Shown here in pieces: positions 1 to 5,914 of a stretch of 8,890 bases of DNA (positions are counted from its first letter, which is position 1; each line of letters opens with the position of its first letter). This stretch comes from CAZBZG01 sp964496245. GTDB lineage: Bacteria; Planctomycetota; SZUA-567. Under the pieces are notes generated by a model, which had not been told where the DNA came from, did not search any database, and was given only the letters and a program-made list of their open reading frames with translations. The DNA lies in NCBI GenBank assembly GCA_964496245.1, contig CAZBZG010000201.1, positions 1-8,890 on the forward strand, read 5' to 3'. A program made the position numbers and the translations under genes.

Positions 1-863
1 CCGTAAAGGATCAGCTGATCCAGGAAATCACCGGCGTGAATGCCGCGTTGGGCGACCTCGTCCACGCGCCCTAGCGCCGCTTGCAGGTCCGAGGCGATGG
101 CGCTTTCGAACACGGCGGCCACGGCCTCTGCGCTGGCCACGCCACGGACGCGCTCCACATCCTCTCGCGTGACCGTGCCCTCCGCGTAGCTGAGGAGCTG
201 GTCCAGAAGCACCAGGGCGTCGCGGACCGAGCCGCCGCTGAAGGCGGCGATCGCCTCGAGGGCGTGCTGCTCGACGTCGCCCTGTTCCTGCTGGACGAGC
301 TGCTTGAGGAAGTCGGCGAGAGGCGCGGGAGGCACGAGCCGGAAGTCGAAGCGTTGGCAGCGGCTCAAGACCGTGTCGGGAAGCTTGTGGGGATCGGTGG
401 TGGCGAGGATGAACTTCACGTGCTCGGGCGGCTCTTCGAGCGTTTTCAGCAAGGCGTTGAAGGCCGACAGGGAGAGCATGTGCACCTCGTCGATGATGTA
501 GATCTTGAAGCGGGCGCGGGTGGAAATGTAGCCTGCCTGCTCGCGAAGCTGTCGGACCTGTTCCACGCTGTTGTTGGAGGCCCCGTCGATCTCCTGTACG
601 TCCACGTCGTGCCCCCGCATGATGGAGCGGCAGAAGTCGCATGCGTTGCACGGATCGGGCGTCGGGCCCTTCTCGCACACGAGCGCCTTGGCGAAGATGC
701 GCGCCATGGAGGTCTTGCCGCATCCGTGGGGCCCGCAGAAGAGGTAGGCGTGGGCCACGCGATCGGCGCTGATGGCGTTGCGCAGCGTCTGGGCGATGTG
801 CGCCTGGCCGATGACCCCTTCGAAGGTCTCCGGCCTGTACCGTCGTGCCATGGCTTCGTACAT
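1..863 (-). CDS. dnaX: DNA polymerase III subunit gamma/tau (DnaX), N-terminal 287 residues, runs off left edge
   Basis: This is the motor subunit of the clamp loader, which opens and loads the beta sliding clamp at replication forks. The visible part is the AAA+ module. It shows the N-terminal RRYRPETFEGVIGQ box (residues 7-20), Walker A GPHGCGKT (44-51), and a zinc-binding cysteine set at C63, C72, C75 and C78. Further on are Walker B IIDEVHML (123-130), the sensor-1 segment ILATTDPHKLP (152-162) and the SRC arginine-finger motif (167-169). The reading frame stays open to the window edge, so the tau-specific C-terminus and any frameshift site are not visible. I chose the ATG at 863 because GGGGA sits 6 nt upstream; the in-frame ATG at 851 has no comparable site. 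The gene lies about 55 nt downstream of the SRP RNA on the same strand with no U-tract terminator between, so co-transcription is likely. The identification is secure. Confidence 0.97.
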   Translation of the reverse strand, partial: MYEAMARRYRPETFEGVIGQAHIAQTLRNAISADRVAHAYLFCGPHGCGKTSMARIFAKALVCEKGPTPDPCNACDFCRSIMRGHDVDVQEIDGASNNSVEQVRQLREQAGYISTRARFKIYIIDEVHMLSLSAFNALLKTLEEPPEHVKFILATTDPHKLPDTVLSRCQRFDFRLVPPAPLADFLKQLVQQEQGDVEQHALEAIAAFSGGSVRDALVLLDQLLSYAEGTVTREDVERVRGVASAEAVAAVFESAIASDLQAALGRVDEVAQRGIHAGDFLDQLILY

Positions 864-912
864 CTGAGGTCCCCGGAAGGCATCCCCACCGCAATCTCGC
901 GCGGGCCGGCAC

Positions 913-933
913 GGGCTCCGGCCTCCGGAGCCC
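913..933 (-). other. Perfect 9-bp hairpin that competes with the SRP RNA terminal helix
   Basis: On the minus strand GGGCTCCGG and CCGGAGCCC form a perfect 9-bp stem around a 3-nt AGG loop. Its first arm is part of the 3' strand of the SRP RNA terminal helix (920-940), so the two structures exclude each other. No U-run follows, so it does not look like an ordinary intrinsic terminator. It could mark RNA processing between the SRP RNA and the dnaX message, or slow RNA polymerase. The structure is seen directly; the role is inference. Confidence 0.45.
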
Positions 934-1041
934 GGCCAGGCTCTCCCACACATGGCAGAGTTTGCTTAGGGCTGCTCGGTTCCCCGCCTGACCCGGTTCA
1001 CACCTCCACCATTGCGGGCGCCCGACCGGACTCCGAAGGCC
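920..1041 (-). ncRNA. ffs: Small bacterial signal recognition particle RNA (4.5S type)
   Basis: This RNA scaffold binds Ffh and FtsY to target nascent membrane proteins co-translationally. Read on the minus strand, the centre is GGGTCAGG, then CGG-GGAA-CCG, then AGCAGCCC (969-994). This is the invariant helix-8 signature, with a GGAA tetraloop (980-983) and the UCAGG/AGCAG symmetric loop that binds the Ffh M domain. Outside it the two arms fold into a rod. AUGGUGGAG pairs with CUCUGCCAU, CCCGCA with UGUGGG, and a terminal helix of 21 pairs (including G-U wobbles) joins 1021-1041 with 920-940. Three more pairs are possible, to 917 and 1044. No Alu domain is present, so it is the short Gram-negative-like form. 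Mature ends are estimated from the helix and not known. It lies directly upstream of dnaX, a known location for SRP RNA in other bacteria. Confidence 0.93.
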
Positions 1042-1065
1042 GGACTTCGCCCCGCGTCATCTGCC

Positions 1066-1094
1066 ATGCTAGAGAAGGGCGGGTCAGCTGTCAA
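1066..1094 (-). promoter_or_regulatory. Sigma70-type promoter for ffs (and probably dnaX)
   Basis: The minus strand shows a perfect -35 TTGACA (1089-1094), a 17-nt spacer and a -10 TAGCAT (1066-1071, four of six consensus bases). Transcription would start near 1057-1060, about 15-20 nt before the SRP RNA terminal helix, so a short 5' leader would be trimmed. A strong promoter suits an abundant structural RNA, and no other promoter is evident before dnaX. Confidence 0.75.
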
Positions 1095-1115
1095 CCGCTT
1101 TCGCCGAATTGTGGC

Positions 1116-1143
1116 TTGCCTTGGGAAGGGCGTCTGGTGTAAG
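1116..1143 (+). promoter_or_regulatory. Weak candidate promoter for tadA
   Basis: TTGCCT (1116-1121) and TGTAAG (1138-1143) are spaced by 16 nt, each matching the consensus at four of six positions. The start would be near 1150, upstream of the tadA ATG. It lies back to back with the ffs promoter, as expected between divergent units, but the match is modest and other positions are possible. Confidence 0.3.
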
Positions 1144-1199
1144 CTTTGGCACAGACGCGTACACCGATTTCCCTGGCGCATCGGAAGGCGCCTCCTCCG

Positions 1200-1679
1200 A
1201 TGGATCTGTCCGTAGACGAGATTCGGATGCAGGCGGCCCTGCGGGAAGCCTACGCGGCCCTGGAGGAAGACGAGGTACCGGTGGGCGCGGTCATCTTCAT
1301 CGGGGACGAGCTCGTCGGAAAGGCGCACAATCAGCGCGAGATCCTGCAGGACCCCACGGCGCATGCCGAGATCCTGGCCATCACGCAAGCCGCGGCCGCC
1401 CTCGGGACGTGGCGGCTGGAAGGCTGCAGCGTGTATGTGACCCTCGAGCCGTGCGCCATGTGCGCGGGAGCGCTGGTGCTTGCCAGGGTCGAACGGCTGG
1501 TGTTCGGCGCGTGGGACGCAAAGGCCGGAGCCTGCGGTTCGGTGCTCGATGTCCTCGCGTGCGAGCAGCTGAACCACACGGTCGAAGTGACGTCCGATGT
1601 GCTCGCGCCCGCTTGCGGCGAGGTGTTGCGGGACTTCTTCAAGCGGAAGCGCGAGGCCCGTGGGAACGACGCGGGGTGA
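1200..1679 (+). CDS. tadA: tRNA-specific adenosine deaminase TadA
   Basis: TadA converts adenosine to inosine at the wobble position (A34) of tRNA-Arg(ACG), letting one tRNA read several codons; it is zinc-dependent and usually a homodimer. The 159-residue product has the cytidine/deoxycytidylate deaminase fold signature. The zinc ligand and proton-shuttle motif HAE is at 55-57 (H55 ligand, E57 acid/base), and PCAMC at 84-88 supplies C85 and C88. The segment EVPVGAVI near residue 25 and the helix around FGAWDAKAGACGS are also typical. Length matches the family (about 150-170). I chose the ATG at 1200 because the conserved domain starts immediately after it and GGAAGG lies about 11 nt upstream; a TTG at 1146 would add 18 residues without family likeness. 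It is divergent from ffs-dnaX and 28 nt ahead of the next small gene. Confidence 0.95.
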   Translation: MDLSVDEIRMQAALREAYAALEEDEVPVGAVIFIGDELVGKAHNQREILQDPTAHAEILAITQAAAALGTWRLEGCSVYVTLEPCAMCAGALVLARVERLVFGAWDAKAGACGSVLDVLACEQLNHTVEVTSDVLAPACGEVLRDFFKRKREARGNDAG

Positions 1680-1707
1680 GGTCGTGGGCGCGATATCGGG
1701 AGGCGGC

Positions 1708-2013
1708 GTGGAGATTCGCGCACTCGACATGATCGTAAGCGGCCGGCGGTACCGGACCGACCCGGCCCTGCTGATCGCGCGGGAGCGATGGCCCGAGGAA
1801 AAGGAGGGCGAGGACTCTGCGCTGGCCACGACGCTGCTCTTTCGGACGCCGAACGGACGCTACTTCCGGCAGATCCAGAGCCATTCGACTATCATCCGCG
1901 ACCAGATCGAGCCGGTGCTGCGCGACGAGGCGGTCCAGCAGTACCTGGCGCTCCCGGTCAGGGAGATGGGCCTCGAGGAGGCATTTCCGGGAATGGAGAT
2001 CGAGGAGGCGTAA
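1708..2013 (+). CDS. Small conserved-looking protein of unknown function (101 aa)
   Basis: I do not recognise this family. The frame starts at GTG 1708, with GGGAGG 5 nt upstream, only 28 nt after the tadA stop, so the two are probably co-transcribed. The product is soluble-looking, with no signal peptide or membrane segment. It has a basic N-terminal part (SGRRYRTDPALLIARERW), a central stretch that could be a beta hairpin (ALATTLLFRTPNGRYFRQIQ), a helical segment with DQIEPVLRDEAVQQYLAL, and an acidic tail ending EIEEA. Codon use, with G or C mostly at third positions, fits its neighbours. An internal ATG at 1729 would be the alternative start but has no comparable ribosome binding site. 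The gene is likely real because of the clean binding site, spacing and coherent composition; a function should not be assigned. Confidence 0.75.
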   Translation: MEIRALDMIVSGRRYRTDPALLIARERWPEEKEGEDSALATTLLFRTPNGRYFRQIQSHSTIIRDQIEPVLRDEAVQQYLALPVREMGLEEAFPGMEIEEA

Positions 2014-2052
2014 GCGGCGGTCATGGGCGACGCGCGTTTCCCCATCGTGCCG

Positions 2053-2082
2053 TTGACGGGAGCCGCCCGGGCGCCATATAAT
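2053..2082 (+). promoter_or_regulatory. Strong sigma70-type promoter for the GAF-ATPase gene
   Basis: TTGACG (2053-2058, five of six consensus bases) and a perfect TATAAT (2077-2082) are separated by 18 nt. Transcription would begin near 2089, leaving a leader of about 55 nt. This rules out the in-frame ATG at 2081, which lies inside the -10 box, and supports the start at 2144. Confidence 0.8.
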
Positions 2083-2143
2083 GAGGATCGACGAGGCGCG
2101 CAGGAGGGATGCGCCCATAGCCGTTGTCCGGAGGGGTGGAGCC

Positions 2144-4522
2144 ATGGCCGAGAACGAATTCCTGGATCTGGTGGGGGACCTTCGGGGCGAGCTCGAAGAG
2201 AAGATCAAGCTCGACGAGATCAACAAGAAGATCCTCTCCACCCTGGACCTGGACGAGATCCTGCAGGAGATCTCGTCGAGTACATGCGAGCTTCTGAACT
2301 GCGATCGGACGACCGTCTATGTGGTCGAGGAGACCGAGAACGGAAAGGAGTTGGTCAGCCGGAGCGTGGTGGGCGACGAAGTGAGCGAGATTCGCGTTCC
2401 CTACAACCACGACAGCATCGCGGGCTTCGTCGCCTGCACGGGCAAGGCCATCTGCCTCAAGGACGTCTACGATGAAGCCGAGCTCGGTGCGATCAGTCCT
2501 CTGCCGAAGTTCGACCGGTCGTGGGACGAGAAGACGGGGTATCGCAGCAAGAGCATGCTGGTCTCGGTGGCGACCGCGCGGGACCGGACCATCGGCGTGA
2601 TCCAGGCGCTCAACAAGAAGAACGACGGAATGTTCAACGATCGCGACCTGGAGCTGTTGGAGAAGCTGGCCGGGTACGTGGGCATCGCTCTGCAGAACTC
2701 GCAGTCCCATACCCAGGTCATACGCAAGCAGAAAACGCGGCGGACGATCAACGACATTCTTCTCGAGGAAGGGATCGTCACCGAAACCCAGCTCAAGGAA
2801 GCGCAGGAGCGGGCCCGCGAAGAGCGCAAGAAGCTTCTGGACATGCTCGTGGAGCAGTACGACGTCAGCGAGGTCGAGATCACCAAGTGCCTGGCCGAGA
2901 TGAACGAAGTCGAGTACCTCTCCTACAGCGACGACCTGAACATCAATCCGGATCTGTTTGACAATCTGTCCGAGGCCTATGCGAAACGGCACTTGCTCTG
3001 TCCGTACAAGCAGACGCTCGATGACAACGGCGAGCTGCAGCTCTCCGTGGTCATGCACAACCCCAAGGACTTCATCGCTCTCGAAGACGTGGAGATCCGG
3101 GTCGGCGCCAAGGTCAGCAAGGTGTACATGTCCACGCGGGGTGAGATCCTCCGCATGATCCACCATACGCTCCATCCCGAAGAGGAAGCCGAAGAGCCGC
3201 AGGAGGCCATGGGGGAGCTGTTCGACCAGCTCGCCGAGGATCTCGGGGTGGAGGAGACAGAGGAGGACAAGGTCGAAGCGGTCTCGATCAAGGAGGGCGC
3301 CAAGGAGGAGGATGCCCCGATCGTCAAGCTCTGCAACCGGATCATCGAAGACGCCCACCGGTTGGGCGGGTCCGACATTCACGTGGAGCCGTTGGAGAAG
3401 ATGGTGCAGGTGCGCGTGCGGCGGGACGGATCGCTCGAAAAGATGCTGAATGTGCCGACCCACGCGAAGAACGCCCTGGTGGCGCGCTACAAGATCATGG
3501 GCGACATGAACATCACCGAGCACCGGGTGCCCCAGGACGGCCGGATTCGCTTCAAGGAGCACGGCGGACGGTACGATGTCGAGCTGCGTGTGAACATCTG
3601 CCCGACCGTGGGTGGCAACGAAGACATCGTGATGCGCATCCTGGCCGACAGCAAGCCGTTGCCGCTTGAAAAAATGGGCTTCATGCCGTGGGTGATCGAA
3701 CCCTACAAAGCCGAGTTCTTGAAGCCCTACGGCATGATCCTCTGCGTGGGCCCGACCGGGTCGGGCAAGACCACGACCCTGCACTCCACGGTGGCCAATA
3801 TCAACACAACGGATCGGAAGATCTTGACCGCCGAGAATCCGGTGGAGATCACGCAAGCCGGGCTCCGGCAGGTGCAAGTGAGGCCGGAGGTGGGCCTGAC
3901 GTTCAAGGAGGCCCTGCGCGCCTTCCTGCGGCAAGATCCGGACGTGATCATGGTGGGTGAGATGCGCGACTTCGAAACGTGCTCGATCGCCATCGAGGCC
4001 GCCCTCACCGGACATCTGCTCTTCTCGACTCTGCACACGAACAACGCGCCCGAGACCGTGACGCGTCTGGTGGACATCGGCATTGATTCGGTGACGCTCT
4101 CCGACGCGCTCTTGTGCGTGCTGGCGCAGCGGCTCATCAAGACCCTGTGCAAGAAGTGCGCGGTCGGGGGGGAGATCCCGGCTGAGAACCTGGAGGAGAT
4201 CGGGGCGACCAGGGAGGGGGACAAGTACAGGTTCATGGAGAAGGAGTTCCAGGTCGCCGAGGGCAAGGTCAAGGGGGAAGGATGCGAGGCCTGCAACGGG
4301 ACGGGTCTGAAGGGCCGCATGGGCATTCATGAGCTGTTGGTCTGTACCGAGGAAGTCAAGCGCATGATCGTGTCAGGCGCGCGCATCCACGAGATCCGGG
4401 AGACCGGCAAACAGACCTCCGAGAGCGGGCACCGGATGTACGAGCTCTTCGAGGACGGCTACTTCAAGGTTCTCCAAGGCAGTACGGACTTTTATCAGGT
4501 GCGGGCCGTGTGCGTGGAATGA
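2144..4522 (+). CDS. GAF-MshEN-PilB/GspE fusion: sensor-coupled type IV pilus / type II secretion assembly ATPase
   Basis: This is a 792-residue cytoplasmic hexameric-type ATPase of the PilB/GspE family, which powers polymerisation of pilins or pseudopilins. Residues about 34-186 form a GAF domain ending in ALNKKNDGMFNDRD, close to the NKFDE motif of nucleotide-binding GAFs. Residues about 199-345 resemble the MshEN (T2SSE N-terminal) domain (DILLEEGIVTETQLKEA), which in some relatives binds cyclic di-GMP. An acidic linker follows at 345-390. The motor has Walker A GPTGSGKT (536-543), an Asp-box TAENPVE (562-568) with Asn where Asp is common, Walker B with catalytic-type glutamate DPDVIMVGEMRD (598-608), and a His-box around H624/H631. 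Zinc ligands are CKKC (669-672) and CEAC (714-717). The start has GGAGGGG a suitable distance upstream. No PilC, PilT, pilin or secretin gene is nearby, so whether it serves a pilus or a secretion system cannot be told. Confidence 0.92.
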   Translation: MAENEFLDLVGDLRGELEEKIKLDEINKKILSTLDLDEILQEISSSTCELLNCDRTTVYVVEETENGKELVSRSVVGDEVSEIRVPYNHDSIAGFVACTGKAICLKDVYDEAELGAISPLPKFDRSWDEKTGYRSKSMLVSVATARDRTIGVIQALNKKNDGMFNDRDLELLEKLAGYVGIALQNSQSHTQVIRKQKTRRTINDILLEEGIVTETQLKEAQERAREERKKLLDMLVEQYDVSEVEITKCLAEMNEVEYLSYSDDLNINPDLFDNLSEAYAKRHLLCPYKQTLDDNGELQLSVVMHNPKDFIALEDVEIRVGAKVSKVYMSTRGEILRMIHHTLHPEEEAEEPQEAMGELFDQLAEDLGVEETEEDKVEAVSIKEGAKEEDAPIVKLCNRIIEDAHRLGGSDIHVEPLEKMVQVRVRRDGSLEKMLNVPTHAKNALVARYKIMGDMNITEHRVPQDGRIRFKEHGGRYDVELRVNICPTVGGNEDIVMRILADSKPLPLEKMGFMPWVIEPYKAEFLKPYGMILCVGPTGSGKTTTLHSTVANINTTDRKILTAENPVEITQAGLRQVQVRPEVGLTFKEALRAFLRQDPDVIMVGEMRDFETCSIAIEAALTGHLLFSTLHTNNAPETVTRLVDIGIDSVTLSDALLCVLAQRLIKTLCKKCAVGGEIPAENLEEIGATREGDKYRFMEKEFQVAEGKVKGEGCEACNGTGLKGRMGIHELLVCTEEVKRMIVSGARIHEIRETGKQTSESGHRMYELFEDGYFKVLQGSTDFYQVRAVCVE

Positions 4523-4549
4523 GCGTGGCCGGGAAGCGAACGCATGTAA

Positions 4550-4577
4550 CACGCCCTCCCGGGAACGGGAGGGCGTG
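4550..4577. terminator. Shared hairpin between convergent ATPase gene and serC
   Basis: A perfect 12-bp inverted repeat (CACGCCCTCCCG / CGGGAGGGCGTG) closes on a GGAA loop, 27 nt after the ATPase stop and 31 nt beyond the serC stop. Its symmetry lets it act on both strands. Neither side has a good U-run (CTATATCGG on plus, TTACATGCG on minus), so it may be a strong hairpin that blocks read-through or protects 3' ends rather than a textbook intrinsic terminator. Confidence 0.75.
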
Positions 4578-4608
4578 CTATATCGGTACGGGTGGTGATC
4601 GGGGGCGC

Positions 4609-5688
4609 CTATCCGTTCTCGTTCTCGAATGTCTTCATGAACGCGACGAGGGCTTCCACCGCTTCCCTTGGCACGGCGTTGTAGATGCTCGCCCGCAGGC
4701 CTCCCACGGATCGGTGTCCCTTGAGGCCGACGAGGCCGGCCTCGGTTGCCTGCTCGACAAAGGCGGCGTCGAGCTCTTCCGATGGCGTGGTCCATGTGAC
4801 GTTCATGATGGAGCGGCATGCGGGGTCGGCCACGGGCTTCCAGAATTCGGACCCGTCGAAAACCTCGTAGAGCATGCGCGCCTTGGCCTCGTTCGCCTTC
4901 TCGAGGGCGGCGATGCCGCCCCGCTGCTGGATCCACTCGGTGACGAGCTTGAGGATGTAGAACGCCCAGGTATTGGGCGTGTTGTAGAGGCTTGACTTCT
5001 CGATGTGGGTCGAATAGCGGAGGAAGAGGGGCACGCTGTCGGGGCAGCGCTCCACCAGGTCCTTGCGCACGATGACAAGCGCCAGCCCGGAAGGGCCGAG
5101 GTTCTTCTGGGCACCTGCGTAGAGCAGGCCGAAGCGGCTGACGTCGATCTTCCGCGACATGATATCGCTCGACATGTCGGCGACGAGCGGGGCCTCGGTC
5201 TCCGGGAAGCCGTGGTAGCGGATGCCCCCGATGGTTTCGTTCGAGCAGATGTGGACGTACGCGGCGCCGGACGTGAGCGCGAGCTCTTCGGATTTCGGAA
5301 CGCGCGCATAGTTCTCGTCCTTGCCGTCCCAGGCGACGTTGACGGGGCCCGTGACCTTGGCCTCCTTGATCGCCTTGGTCGACCAGGATCCGGTGTCCAC
5401 GTAGTCGGCGGTCTGTCCGTCGGCGCGCAGATTCAAGGGGATCATGGCGAACTGGAGGCTCGCGCCGCCTTGCAGAAAGACGACGGCATAGTCGTCGGGA
5501 ATGTCCATCAGGGCGCGGACGTTTCGTTCGGCCGCCTCGGCGACAGCCATGAATCCCTTGGAGCGGTGGCTCATCTCCATGAGGGACATCCCGTTGTTGC
5601 CATACTCGAGCAACTCGGATTGCGCCTGCTCGAGGACCGGCAGGGGGAGGGCGGCCGGTCCGGCGTTGAAGATGTGTGCGCGTGCCAT
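4609..5688 (-). CDS. serC: Phosphoserine aminotransferase SerC
   Basis: SerC is a PLP-dependent class V aminotransferase that converts 3-phosphohydroxypyruvate plus glutamate to phosphoserine in serine synthesis; in many bacteria it also serves pyridoxal phosphate synthesis. The 359-residue product has the N-terminal FNAGPAALPLPVLE, the substrate-binding region MSLMEMSHRSKGF (34-46), and QGGASLQFAMIPLNL (73-87). The PLP-lysine motif AGAQKNLGPSG (191-201) gives K195 as the Schiff-base residue, and the C-terminal SVGGLRASIYNAVP (328-340) is present. Length is exactly the family's. The ATG at 5688 has AGGA about 8 nt upstream and follows a promoter whose -10 box would overlap any earlier start. 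It stands alone, without serA or serB next to it, and converges with the ATPase gene. Confidence 0.97.
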   Translation of the reverse strand: MARAHIFNAGPAALPLPVLEQAQSELLEYGNNGMSLMEMSHRSKGFMAVAEAAERNVRALMDIPDDYAVVFLQGGASLQFAMIPLNLRADGQTADYVDTGSWSTKAIKEAKVTGPVNVAWDGKDENYARVPKSEELALTSGAAYVHICSNETIGGIRYHGFPETEAPLVADMSSDIMSRKIDVSRFGLLYAGAQKNLGPSGLALVIVRKDLVERCPDSVPLFLRYSTHIEKSSLYNTPNTWAFYILKLVTEWIQQRGGIAALEKANEAKARMLYEVFDGSEFWKPVADPACRSIMNVTWTTPSEELDAAFVEQATEAGLVGLKGHRSVGGLRASIYNAVPREAVEALVAFMKTFENENG

Positions 5689-5738
5689 GTTCTGTCCTTT
5701 CGATTTTAAAGTTGCGGAACGCGAAAAGCGAGCCAAAC

Positions 5739-5766
5739 ATTATAGCGCATTTCCATCCGGACACAA
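5739..5766 (-). promoter_or_regulatory. Promoter for serC
   Basis: On the minus strand a perfect TATAAT (5739-5744) is preceded by 16 nt and TTGTGT (5761-5766, matching the first three -35 bases). Transcription would start near 5732, giving a leader of about 44 nt. The surrounding stretch is noticeably AT-richer than the genes. Confidence 0.65.
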
Positions 5767-5840
5767 TTGAAAGTCCTGGGGAAAGATCGAAAAGCCGAAT
5801 GCGGACAAAGGAGGTGCGCTCGGCGGCGGCAGTCTGTACC

Positions 5841-5869
5841 TTGAGGTGTTCGGACGCTTCGAGTATCAT
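5841..5869 (+). promoter_or_regulatory. Promoter for the flippase gene
   Basis: TTGAGG (5841-5846, four of six) and TATCAT (5864-5869, five of six) are spaced by exactly 17 nt. The start would be near 5876, about 39 nt before the preferred ATG at 5915. This excludes the in-frame ATG at 5846 and makes the one at 5882 unlikely. Confidence 0.65.
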
Positions 5870-5914
5870 GCGGCGCATATCATGTGGCGCAACGATCGCA
5901 GGGGATCCGGGAGC

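Noticed and set aside
81..1142. 353-codon plus-strand frame opposite dnaX and the SRP RNA
   Set aside because: It is a shadow of dnaX and then runs through the SRP RNA and its promoter; no recognisable protein motif.
1146..1199. Upstream TTG start for tadA adding 18 residues
   Set aside because: The added residues are not family-like, no ribosome binding site precedes the TTG, and it lies right at the predicted promoter.
864..1199. Possible tRNA gene in the tadA-dnaX gap
   Set aside because: The GGTTCACACC stretch resembles a T-arm at first sight, but no cloverleaf can be built, and the whole segment is explained by the SRP RNA rod on the other strand.
2081..2143. Upstream ATG start for the GAF-ATPase
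   Set aside because: The ATG is inside the perfect TATAAT box, whereas the ATG at 2144 has a good ribosome binding site.
2021..4330. 769-codon open frame on the minus strand opposite the GAF-ATPase gene
   Set aside because: It is antisense to a gene with clear Walker motifs and zinc cysteines. Its His/Asp/Leu-rich product mirrors the sense codons and has no domain of its own.
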